DNA from: an uncultured Paludibaculum sp.
GTDB lineage: Bacteria; Acidobacteriota; Terriglobia; Bryobacterales; Bryobacteraceae
Assembly: GCF_963665245.1 (NCBI RefSeq)
Contig: NZ_OY762267.1
Span: forward strand, 1,984,001-2,048,000
Direction: 5' to 3'
Length of the DNA: 64,000 nt
Positions 1 to 7,458 of the stretch are shown here, piece by piece. The position numbers and the translations under genes are program-made. The notes under the pieces are model-generated. The model saw only the letters and a program-made list of their open reading frames with translations, did not search any database and was not told the origin of the DNA. The stretch's first letter is position 1. Each line of letters begins with the position of its first letter.

Positions 1-776
1 TTATTGTAGGAAAGCTCCTTGCCGTGCAATTGCTTACAGCCGGCGATGCCCGTCGTGCCCGCCGCGTAGAGTGCCGCCGACTGGTGCGGATTCTCGCCAT
101 AGCGCAGCTCCTGCCGCCGCGGCACGTGAATGTTCAGGACCCGCGGCGTCGCCTCTTTCACGTCCGTCCAGCCTTCGTCCGCCGCTTCGATCGAGGCCAG
201 GCGTTCAGTGATGGCGGCATCATACTTGGCTGTCGTCGCGTACGCCTTCCGGGCTAGGTTCCAGAGCGTCTTTTTGGATAGCGCACCCTTGTTAGCGCTC
301 AACTCCGCCAAAACCGGCTCGTAGTCGTCGGCCGAGGTGACGACGGCGACATCCTCGAAGTTCTTTGCCGCTGCGCGGATCATCGTCGGCCCACCGATGT
401 CGATGTTCTCAATCAACTCCTCCACCGGGGCGCCCTGTTTCGCCGCAACCTTCTCAAACTCATAGAGGTTCACGACAACCATATCGATGGTGGCAATCGC
501 GTGCTCTTCCAATGCCGCCATGTGTTGCGGCACCGAGCGCCGGGCCAGGATACCGGCCGCCACGCGCGGATGGATCGTCTTCACCCGGCCATCGAGCATT
601 TCGGGGAAGCCTGTGACCTCGCTGACATCCTTCACGGCCAGGCCGCCATCCCGTAGCATCTTTGCGGTGCCGCCGGTGGAGATCAATTCGCAGCCCAAAG
701 CCGCCAGCCCCTGGGCGAAGGGCAGGAGACCGGACTTGTCTGTAACGCTGAGGAGAACTCGTTTGACTGCGGGCAT
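1..776 (-). CDS. purH: PurH, bifunctional AICAR transformylase/IMP cyclohydrolase (partial, C-terminus beyond left edge)
   Basis: Catalyses the last two steps of de novo IMP synthesis in the cytoplasm: formylation of AICAR, then ring closure of FAICAR. Reading the minus strand from ATG at 776 gives about 258 residues with no stop. The N-terminal MGS-like cyclohydrolase domain is clear: VTDKSG at residues 11-16, STGGTAK at 33-39 and GRVKTIHP at 63-70. The start of the transformylase domain follows, with RYGENPHQ near residue 230. The full protein is normally about 520 residues, so roughly half lies outside the window. It is divergent from the dehydrogenase that starts at 822, with 45 bp between. 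Family assignment is secure. Confidence 0.95.
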   Translation of the reverse strand, partial: MPAVKRVLLSVTDKSGLLPFAQGLAALGCELISTGGTAKMLRDGGLAVKDVSEVTGFPEMLDGRVKTIHPRVAAGILARRSVPQHMAALEEHAIATIDMVVVNLYEFEKVAAKQGAPVEELIENIDIGGPTMIRAAAKNFEDVAVVTSADDYEPVLAELSANKGALSKKTLWNLARKAYATTAKYDAAITERLASIEAADEGWTDVKEATPRVLNIHVPRRQELRYGENPHQSAALYAAGTTGIAGCKQLHGKELSYN

Positions 777-821
777 AAACGACTATTCTCCCACTATCCG
801 CCGCGTTGCTACCATGTTGAG

Positions 822-1829
822 GTGGCCTACAAAATCACTCTGATCCCCGGCGATGGCATCGGGCCGGAAGTTGCCGCTGCTACCGTGCGCGTGCTGGAAG
901 CAACTGGCGTTGCAATCGACTGGGAGAAGGCCGAGCTATCGGCTGCGATCATCGAAAAGGCCGGCACCAGCCTGCCTCCGCATGTACTCGAATCCATCGA
1001 GCGCACGGGCGTCGCCCTCAAGGGGCCCGTCACCACACCCATCGCCGGTGGGTTCAAGAGCGTCAATGTCGCCATCCGCAAACAGCTCGACCTGTTTGCC
1101 AATGTTCGCCCGGTCTTCACGCTGCCCGGATTGAAGACGCGTTTCCAGGATGTCAACATCGACATGGTGATCTTTCGCGAGAACACCGAGGATCTTTACT
1201 CGGGGCTCGAGCACGAGGTCGTGAAGGATGTCGTGGAAAGCCTCAAGATCATCACCCGCTACGCTTCGATGCGAATTGCCCGCTACGCCTTCGAATACTC
1301 CCAGAAGAACGGCCGGCGGAAGATCACGGCGGTCCACAAGGCCAATATCATGAAGCTGTCGGATGGCTTGTTCATCCGCTGCTGCCGCGAGGTCGCCACT
1401 GAGTACCCCGACATCGCCTACAACGAGTTGATCGTCGACAACGCGTCCATGCAGTTGGTAATGCGCCCCGAGACCTTCGACGTCCTCCTGCTGCCGAACC
1501 TCTACGGCGATATCGTCTCCGATCTCGCGGCCGGCCTCGTGGGCGGACTGGGCGTTGTGCCCGGAGCGAACATGGGTGAAAAACACGCCGTCTTTGAAGC
1601 CGTGCACGGCTCGGCGCCCGACATCGCCGGCCACGGCGTCGCCAATCCCACGGCTCTGATGTCCTCGGCGATTCTCATGCTGCGCCACCTCGGTGAAGGC
1701 GCCGCTGCCGACCGGCTGCAAAAAGCCCTCTACTCCACATTCCTGGAAGGTACGCACCTGACACGCGACCTCGGCGGAACGTGCGGAACCAACGAATTCA
1801 CTGATTCAGTCATCCGGAATCTCGCCTAG
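822..1829 (+). CDS. Isocitrate/isopropylmalate dehydrogenase family protein (NAD-type isocitrate dehydrogenase likely)
   Basis: A 335-residue beta-decarboxylating dehydrogenase that probably oxidises isocitrate to 2-oxoglutarate with NAD. Visible family features are the N-terminal LIPGDGIGPEV, the substrate loop FRENTEDLYSGLEH, KANIMK, the metal-binding NLYGDIVSDLAAGL segment and the cofactor-side EAVHGSAPDIAG. The ENTED/YSG loop favours isocitrate or homoisocitrate over 3-isopropylmalate, but substrate cannot be settled by eye. The start is GTG at 822; the first encoded residues (AYKITLIPGDG) match the family N-terminus, so no earlier start is needed. It is followed 35 bp later by a small secreted protein. 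Confidence 0.9.
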   Translation: MAYKITLIPGDGIGPEVAAATVRVLEATGVAIDWEKAELSAAIIEKAGTSLPPHVLESIERTGVALKGPVTTPIAGGFKSVNVAIRKQLDLFANVRPVFTLPGLKTRFQDVNIDMVIFRENTEDLYSGLEHEVVKDVVESLKIITRYASMRIARYAFEYSQKNGRRKITAVHKANIMKLSDGLFIRCCREVATEYPDIAYNELIVDNASMQLVMRPETFDVLLLPNLYGDIVSDLAAGLVGGLGVVPGANMGEKHAVFEAVHGSAPDIAGHGVANPTALMSSAILMLRHLGEGAAADRLQKALYSTFLEGTHLTRDLGGTCGTNEFTDSVIRNLA

Positions 1830-1864
1830 TCAGGCCCGGCGCGCAGCCCGGCCAAGGAGCAAGA

Positions 1865-2242
1865 ATGAAACTCGCCGCGGTAGTCTTCTTCCTGGCCTCG
1901 GGCTGTGTGTGCGCACAACCGCCGGAAGCCAAACCGAAACCATCTCCGCGGCCCGAACTCACGGTGGAACGCACCGACGTCGCCATCTGGCCCGGCGAAT
2001 TGAAGGCTCTGAGGCCACAGGCCGCCATTCGTTGGGAATACGCGATGATGATCGCCGAAGCTGGAAAACCGACTCAGATCTTCCCGCCACGCGCGGTTGA
2101 GCCCATCACCGGCGGCCTGCTGGTCGAGGAACTCAACCTCGCGGGCAGCAGCGGCTGGGAAGTCGTGGGGACCACCAGCGTCAAACCGGGCCAACTCACT
2201 GTCCTGCTCAAACGAACACTGCTTTACGCACCCCAGCCCTGA
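1865..2242 (+). CDS. Secreted DUF4177-like protein
   Basis: 125 residues with a hydrophobic signal peptide (about residues 1-18, possible cleavage after CVCA) and a proline-rich linker. The C-terminal part has the pattern WEY..., EELNLAGSSGWEVVGT, ...VLLKRTL, which resembles DUF4177, a small domain of unknown function with a WEY/GWELV/LKR layout. An AAGGAG ribosome binding site sits just upstream of the ATG. It lies 35 bp downstream of the dehydrogenase and could be co-transcribed. Role unknown; export is inferred from the leader. Confidence 0.75.
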   Translation: MKLAAVVFFLASGCVCAQPPEAKPKPSPRPELTVERTDVAIWPGELKALRPQAAIRWEYAMMIAEAGKPTQIFPPRAVEPITGGLLVEELNLAGSSGWEVVGTTSVKPGQLTVLLKRTLLYAPQP

Positions 2243-2419
2243 AGCAACAAGAGCGGACAGCCCGTATAGGTCAACTGGTCGATCTGGCTGCGCTCCATTG
2301 CCTCACTCAAGACCGATCGCAGCCCAGCTACCACGTCCTCGATAGAGTCGTCTCAGCACCACCGATTCTCGCCAACTTCCGCGCCGGATCTCGCTTGCCT
2401 CCTTGAGAGGAAAACACAA

Positions 2420-3055
2420 TTGGCGAAGATCATTGCGGCTGCTTGTATAGCAGTCTTGCTTGTCTTGATTAGTCCGGCGCACGCGGCCGTACTCACCATT
2501 AACTTTGCGGGCAACCTAACCCAGGTTCCGCTGGACGAGGCATTGGGTGACTTGAACGCCGGCGACCCATTCCAGGGAAGCTTCAGTTTTGACACTTCCG
2601 CCGCGGATTTGATCCCATCTGACCCTGCGATTGGCGGCTTCACCTGGCACGCCCCCTTGGGCATGACGGTCACCATCGGCCCTCACGTCTTCACCGCCTT
2701 GGGCTCACTGAACATCGGCATCCTGAACGGGCTCGTCGATCAGTACACGGTGTTCGCAACAGACTCCTCGGGTGCCATAACACTGGAACTCTTTCTGCAG
2801 GACAACTCGGGCGGCGTTTTCTCCGGCGATGGCCTTCCCTCGGGCCCGCCACTACTGGCCGGCTTCCAGCAGAAGGACTTCCACCTGCTGGCGGAGTTCG
2901 CAGCGGGCGAAGTTCAGGCTGACGGCCAACTCACCACGCTCGCCTCAGCGGATGTTCCGGAACCGGGAACGGCCGGCCTCTTCCTCGCCGGCCTGAGCGC
3001 CCTGTTTACTACGGCCCGGCATAGGCGATCCGCCCATTCCGCCCATTCCAGATAG
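2420..3055 (+). CDS. PEP-CTERM sorting-signal protein
   Basis: 211 residues. A signal peptide occupies about residues 1-22 (hydrophobic core, AHA cleavage). The middle is a beta-rich region with the LNAGDPFQGSFSFD pattern common in PEP-CTERM surface proteins. The C-terminus has VPEPGTAGLF, a hydrophobic segment and an arginine-rich tail, which is the tripartite PEP-CTERM signal recognised by exosortase/EpsH and associated with exopolysaccharide-forming bacteria. Start is TTG at 2420, supported by GAGAGG at 2405-2410 with a 9-nt gap. No exosortase gene is visible in this window. Confidence 0.88.
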   Translation: MAKIIAAACIAVLLVLISPAHAAVLTINFAGNLTQVPLDEALGDLNAGDPFQGSFSFDTSAADLIPSDPAIGGFTWHAPLGMTVTIGPHVFTALGSLNIGILNGLVDQYTVFATDSSGAITLELFLQDNSGGVFSGDGLPSGPPLLAGFQQKDFHLLAEFAAGEVQADGQLTTLASADVPEPGTAGLFLAGLSALFTTARHRRSAHSAHSR

Positions 3056-3083
3056 TTCACCTCAACCAACAAGAAGGAACAAT

Positions 3084-3929
3084 ATGAAACTTCCACGTCT
3101 ATCCTGGCGCCAACTGCTCTGGTCCTGCTTTCTGGTCGCAATCCCAAGCAACCTGCTCGCACTGGACGGAATCATTCTCATCGACCAGAACCGCGCCCTG
3201 GCCGGAAACATCACCCCGGGGGATGCGCCCGGCTTTCCCGTGACAATCTCCCAATCAGGGATGTACCGCCTGACTGGAAACATTACCGTACCCGATGCCA
3301 ACACAACCGCGGTTCAGATTACTTCCTCATTTGTCACGCTGGACCTGAACGGCTTCAGCATCATTGGGCCAACGGTCTGCACCGACGACCCCATCGCCTG
3401 CCCCTCGCCCGGAACAGGGATCGGAGTGCAGGCAAGTACCGACGGTGCACCCGGCCCACGAGGAGTCCGTGTCGTAAACGGAACGGTGCGAGGCATGGGC
3501 GCGTTCGGAATCCTGATGACGGGCGATGGTAGTTTTGTGGAGAAGGTCACCCTCGACAGCAATGCAGGCGGCGGAGTTGTCGCGGCCGGAACCGTGCTGG
3601 ACAGTGCGGCCACCCACAACGGCAGATTTGGAATCCTCGCCATAACGGTTCGGGAATGCACCGCACTGAAGAATGCCGGCAACGGCATCAATCTCGATGG
3701 CAGCGGCGGAGTTGGAATCGGAAACATCTCCTCGTTCAATACGGGCGTGGGCATTTCGGTCCCCAACGGCTCAGCCTCCAACAACACCATGGTCAGGAAC
3801 CAATCCTTCGGGCTCACCAGCATTTGCCCAAGCAGCATTGTGGGCAACACGATCGTTGGCAATGATGGCGGCAGTATCCAAACCAGCCGCGACGGCTGTG
3901 TCCTGGTCGACAATGCGACAAGGCCTTGA
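3084..3929 (+). CDS. Secreted right-handed beta-helix protein
   Basis: 281 residues with an N-terminal signal peptide (about 1-27). From about residue 80 onward it has short repeats of the kind V..GTV.G, GI.., N..., typical of right-handed parallel beta-helix (pectate-lyase-like) folds: FVTLDLNGFSI, VRVVNGTVRGMGAFGI, NGINLDGSGG, GNTIVGN. No enzymatic residues could be identified. AAGGA lies 6 nt before the ATG. It follows the PEP-CTERM gene by 28 bp on the same strand, so both may be surface or secreted products of one transcript. Proteins of this type are known in Acidobacteria, usually without assigned function. Confidence 0.8.
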   Translation: MKLPRLSWRQLLWSCFLVAIPSNLLALDGIILIDQNRALAGNITPGDAPGFPVTISQSGMYRLTGNITVPDANTTAVQITSSFVTLDLNGFSIIGPTVCTDDPIACPSPGTGIGVQASTDGAPGPRGVRVVNGTVRGMGAFGILMTGDGSFVEKVTLDSNAGGGVVAAGTVLDSAATHNGRFGILAITVRECTALKNAGNGINLDGSGGVGIGNISSFNTGVGISVPNGSASNNTMVRNQSFGLTSICPSSIVGNTIVGNDGGSIQTSRDGCVLVDNATRP

Positions 3930-4050
3930 GTAGTGAAACAGCGGGGCAACAGTCGCCCCGATCTGCCGCACAATCCTTCTGACCAACAGACCTCTCGCTC
4001 TCCACGCCACTGGCAGCGGGGGGTCTTGGCGTGTCAGGCCCAATCCAGAC

Positions 4051-6684
4051 CTACCTGAGCCTCGCCGCCTCCAATTGACGATGGACAAAGCCGTTCTTCG
4101 GAGACTTGCCGCTCCACGACTGCCACAGCGCCAGGCGCCGCGCTTCGAGCTCCATGGCACGGTCCACCGGCCCCGCCCGCCGCTGCATCCGCGCCGCCGC
4201 CCTGTATAGGTTCGACAACTCCACGGCATCTTCCAGGTCCGTCTCTGGCTCCGGATGTGACGCGAAGACATGATCGAGCAGCGCTCGATAGTCCTCGGCG
4301 CTCCGCCGGACATCGCCGCCGGCCGCCTTCAACTCCGCCCGCGCTCGCACCACTTGCATGGCCACGGAGCCCAGTTCGATCTCCTGCGCCGGATATAGCT
4401 TCAGCGCCGCCAGGTGCTCAAGGGCCACGTCCAAACGCCGCCGGGCTTCGGCATGGCGTCCGAGCTGAATCAGCGGGTATACAGACGCGGCCAGCGTGGC
4501 GGCCTCGTTCCGGCGCCAACCCGCATTGTCCTTGGAACCCGCCAAACGTTTGATCCCGTCGTCGTACAGGGCCAACGCCCGCCGCGGGTCCGTGTGCCGC
4601 ACGATGTCCGCCGCGGTCGTTTCGGCCGTGAAAGCCCGATACTGGCTGAGAAAATCCTTCGGATCCCGCCGGGCATACTCATCGGCAATTCGAAACGCCC
4701 GCATCAGGTACTCCTCGGCTTCCTTGGCTCGGCCGAGGCTGATGCCTTCGTCCTCGCCCAGAATCTGGCCCGCCCGCACCAGAGCCAGGGCAAACGGCAG
4801 CAGCCGCCCATTCCTCTGCTCCCCGGCCGCCGGTTCCAGAATCCTCACCGACTCGCGAATTGCCCGCAATGCCTCATCGAGATCTCCTCGCGCGCGATGC
4901 GTCATAGCAACGATCATCAGCGTGGCCCCGGCTTGCGGCTCCCAGTTCGTCGCATGCGCGAAATCGATGGTTCGCCAGCAAAGTTGCAGCGCCTCGTCGA
5001 ACCGGCCAGCCAACCGGTAGCGATTGGCGACGTTGATGCCCGTGATAATCGCCTGCTGCGCTTCCATGTTTTCCGGTGGGCCGGCCGTGTTCCCGGAATC
5101 GAGATACCGCCCAAGACTCTCCGCCGATTTCCGCGCGAACCGCAGCGCCTCGTCCTCGCGATGCCCGTCGCCGGCCAGGATCATACGGTCATGCGCGATC
5201 TGCGCTGCCAGCAGAAGAGCGGCGCGATTCCGTGGTTGCGCCGCCAGCACCGATTCCACCAGCGTCTGTGCCTTCTGTTCGCTCTGGTCCGACTTGCCGG
5301 TCTGTCCGAGATTCGTCGAAATCCCCACTCCTTGCACTCGCGCCACTCGCATGTAGGCGGCGCCGACCTCGAGCGCCAACTCAGGATCCATGCGCACATC
5401 CGCGCTTACTCGTCGCAAGTACCCCAGCGCCGTGTCCACAATCAATTGCCGGCCATTGGATCCGCCGGGCAGTTGCGCGACTTCGCGGTCGATATCAAAC
5501 AGTTTGCGAGCCAGTGCCCTCACATCGCGAAACCGGCGTTCGGCCACCGCGCGCTCCCGATTGGCAACATACACGCCGGCGGAAAGACTCATCAGCACCA
5601 CAACCGCTGCCGTCACCGGCACCCAGAAGCGGCGCAGGAACCGTCTCGTCCGATACCAGGCATCACCCGAGCGCGCCTGGACCGGCCGCCACTCCAACAC
5701 CGCGCGGATGTCGCTCGCAAGCTCGTCCACCGATCCGTATCGCTCCTCGGGCTCGGTACGCAACGCCTTCCGCAGCACAAAATCGAGGTCCTTCGGCACC
5801 TCCGGATTCTTACGGCTGGCTGGAACCAACTCCTCACTGGCACCGAACGGAGAGTCCTCGCGAGGCGGCTCGCCCGTCAGCAGCTTGTAAAGAACGGCGC
5901 CGAGCGAATACACATCGGTCGCTGTGGTCTGCGCGGCGCCCGACAGTTGCTCCGGGCTGGCGTAGTGCGGCGTCAACAGTCGCTCAATCGTCTGAGTGAC
6001 GTCCCCCGTTTCATCCATCAGCCGCGCGATCCCGAAATCCAGCAACTTCGTGGCGCCGGACGGACTCACCAGGATATTCGAAGGCTTCAGATCGCGGTGA
6101 ATGATCAGATGCCGGTGCGCGTGCGAGACTCCTTCGCACACCTGCAGAAAGAGCTTCAATCGGCTCTCCACGCTGATGCTGGCGGCGTAGGCGTCGATGG
6201 GGACCCCCTCCACATACTCCATCGCCAGATAGGGCCGGCCATCTTCGGTGTGACCGGCATCCACCACGTGAACGATGGAGGGGTGCTGCAGGGACGCCAA
6301 CAGTTGACGTTCCCTCAGAAAGCGGCTGTGCCAGGCGGGGCGATGCGCATGACGGAGCAGCTTCACCGCTACGGTTTGCTGGATTTCGCCGTCGGTCCGC
6401 TCAGCCAGGTAGACAACGCCCATTCCGCCGGAGCCCAGCGGCCGCAGCAACCGGTAGGGTCCGCAATGGTCCGGCTCCGGTCCGCTCACACTATTCAGCC
6501 AATCGCCGGCGGCTCCGGCAACCAGGCCTGTTAAGCCCTCGATCCCGCCAGTCTCATAGTGCAGCAGCGATTGGACTTCGGCGCGCAACTCGGGCCCCAC
6601 ACCCCGACTCTGGAGAACCCTTTCACGCTCAGCCGGAGTAAGTTCTACCAGCTCGTGAAACAAAGTTCGCAGTTCGTGATTCAT
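4051..6684 (-). CDS. Transmembrane Ser/Thr protein kinase with TPR-like periplasmic or C-terminal region (copy 1)
   Basis: 877 residues of Hanks-type (PknB-like) kinase. Kinase features: glycine loop LGSGGMGVVYLAE (83-95), catalytic Lys108 in VAVK, HRDLKPSN (196-203), DFG (216-218) and SPEQ in place of APE (243-246). A single membrane helix lies at about 354-374, followed by about 500 residues of alpha-helical TPR-like repeats. The N-terminal 70 residues contain the LTPAERERVL pattern often seen ahead of the kinase domain in this acidobacterial group. It is divergent from an ECF sigma factor (84 bp apart) and paralogous to the kinase at 7459-10035. Conserved residues imply activity; substrates are unknown. 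Confidence 0.92.
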   Translation of the reverse strand: MNHELRTLFHELVELTPAERERVLQSRGVGPELRAEVQSLLHYETGGIEGLTGLVAGAAGDWLNSVSGPEPDHCGPYRLLRPLGSGGMGVVYLAERTDGEIQQTVAVKLLRHAHRPAWHSRFLRERQLLASLQHPSIVHVVDAGHTEDGRPYLAMEYVEGVPIDAYAASISVESRLKLFLQVCEGVSHAHRHLIIHRDLKPSNILVSPSGATKLLDFGIARLMDETGDVTQTIERLLTPHYASPEQLSGAAQTTATDVYSLGAVLYKLLTGEPPREDSPFGASEELVPASRKNPEVPKDLDFVLRKALRTEPEERYGSVDELASDIRAVLEWRPVQARSGDAWYRTRRFLRRFWVPVTAAVVVLMSLSAGVYVANRERAVAERRFRDVRALARKLFDIDREVAQLPGGSNGRQLIVDTALGYLRRVSADVRMDPELALEVGAAYMRVARVQGVGISTNLGQTGKSDQSEQKAQTLVESVLAAQPRNRAALLLAAQIAHDRMILAGDGHREDEALRFARKSAESLGRYLDSGNTAGPPENMEAQQAIITGINVANRYRLAGRFDEALQLCWRTIDFAHATNWEPQAGATLMIVAMTHRARGDLDEALRAIRESVRILEPAAGEQRNGRLLPFALALVRAGQILGEDEGISLGRAKEAEEYLMRAFRIADEYARRDPKDFLSQYRAFTAETTAADIVRHTDPRRALALYDDGIKRLAGSKDNAGWRRNEAATLAASVYPLIQLGRHAEARRRLDVALEHLAALKLYPAQEIELGSVAMQVVRARAELKAAGGDVRRSAEDYRALLDHVFASHPEPETDLEDAVELSNLYRAAARMQRRAGPVDRAMELEARRLALWQSWSGKSPKNGFVHRQLEAARLR

Positions 6685-6706
6685 TACAGGTGCAAAGGGG
6701 GCCGGT

Positions 6707-6736
6707 TTGAGTCAATCCTACCAGAAGTAGTATAAT
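6707..6736 (+). promoter_or_regulatory. Sigma-70-like promoter for the ECF sigma factor gene
   Basis: TTGAGT at 6707-6712, an 18-bp spacer and a perfect TATAAT at 6731-6736, in the 84-bp gap between the divergent kinase and sigma factor genes. The expected start point near 6743 leaves a leader of about 25-40 nt. Read by eye; the -35 is imperfect. Confidence 0.55.
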
Positions 6737-6768
6737 TAAAGAAGTATCATCTGACATGCCTCGGAAGC

Positions 6769-7302
6769 ATGGAAGGCCTTCCCGTGACGAGCGAAACAGC
6801 GTTACCTGAATTGGTGGATCTTCTATACGGCGAATTGCACCGTATAGCCTCGATGAAACTACGAAACGAGCGTCTGGGCCACACTCTGCAGCCCACCGCT
6901 CTGGTGCACGAAGCATACGTCAAGCTTATTGGTGGCCAGGAACAACAATATGAGGACAGAGCGCATTTCCTGGCCGTAGCGTCGAGAGTGATGCGCCAGG
7001 TACTGGTGGATCATGCTCGCGCTAGAGCCACCTTGAAGCGCGCCAACGATGCTGTCCCCTTGACGACGGGCCTTGCGGTCGCCGGCAATGGCGGCCTGGA
7101 GCAGTTCGACATCCTGAGACTCAACAGAGCCCTCGACGAACTCGCCCAGGAAGACAAGTCCCTGGCGCAGTTAGTGGAAATGCGCTACTTCGGCGGCATG
7201 ACCGCCGAGGAAACAGCCCGGGCCGTTGGGCAGTCGGTCCACATTGTGCGTCACGATTTGCGTCTGGCCCAGGCTTGGCTGCGCCGCCATCTTGCTCGAT
7301 AG
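6769..7302 (+). CDS. ECF-type RNA polymerase sigma factor (kinase-associated subfamily)
   Basis: 177 residues. Region 2 is seen as LVDLLYGELHRIASMKLR with HTLQPTALVHEAYVKL and ARRV-like FLAVASRVMRQVLVDHAR, and region 4 as VEMRYFGGMTAEETARAVGQSVHIVRHDLRLAQAWL. This matches the acidobacterial/planctomycete ECF subfamily usually encoded beside Ser/Thr kinases (TIGR02999-like). It would redirect RNA polymerase to target promoters, probably under control of the adjacent kinases. Start is uncertain: ATG at 6769, or GTG at 6784, which is preceded by AAGG at a 7-nt gap and gives MTSETALPELVDLLY. The usual first helix before region 2 looks shortened in either case. Confidence 0.9.
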   Translation: MEGLPVTSETALPELVDLLYGELHRIASMKLRNERLGHTLQPTALVHEAYVKLIGGQEQQYEDRAHFLAVASRVMRQVLVDHARARATLKRANDAVPLTTGLAVAGNGGLEQFDILRLNRALDELAQEDKSLAQLVEMRYFGGMTAEETARAVGQSVHIVRHDLRLAQAWLRRHLAR

Positions 7303-7458
7303 CAAAGAAGACGCCGCTCCACTTTACGCGGGACTGTAAACCCGTCGATGTCGCTGGCCCGCATCATACATGTAAATTTCAGAGGGCAATAACTGAAATA
7401 GCAGAAGCTTCCGTGACATATGTTGACGGGATAACCGATGGCCGCCATGTGATACTGA

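Noticed and set aside
4414..6534. A 706-residue open frame antisense to the first kinase
   Set aside because: Arg/Gln/His-rich composition typical of a shadow frame in GC-rich DNA; the kinase on the other strand has clear motifs.
6685..6768. Shared operator between the divergent kinase and sigma genes
   Set aside because: No convincing palindrome besides the promoter boxes.
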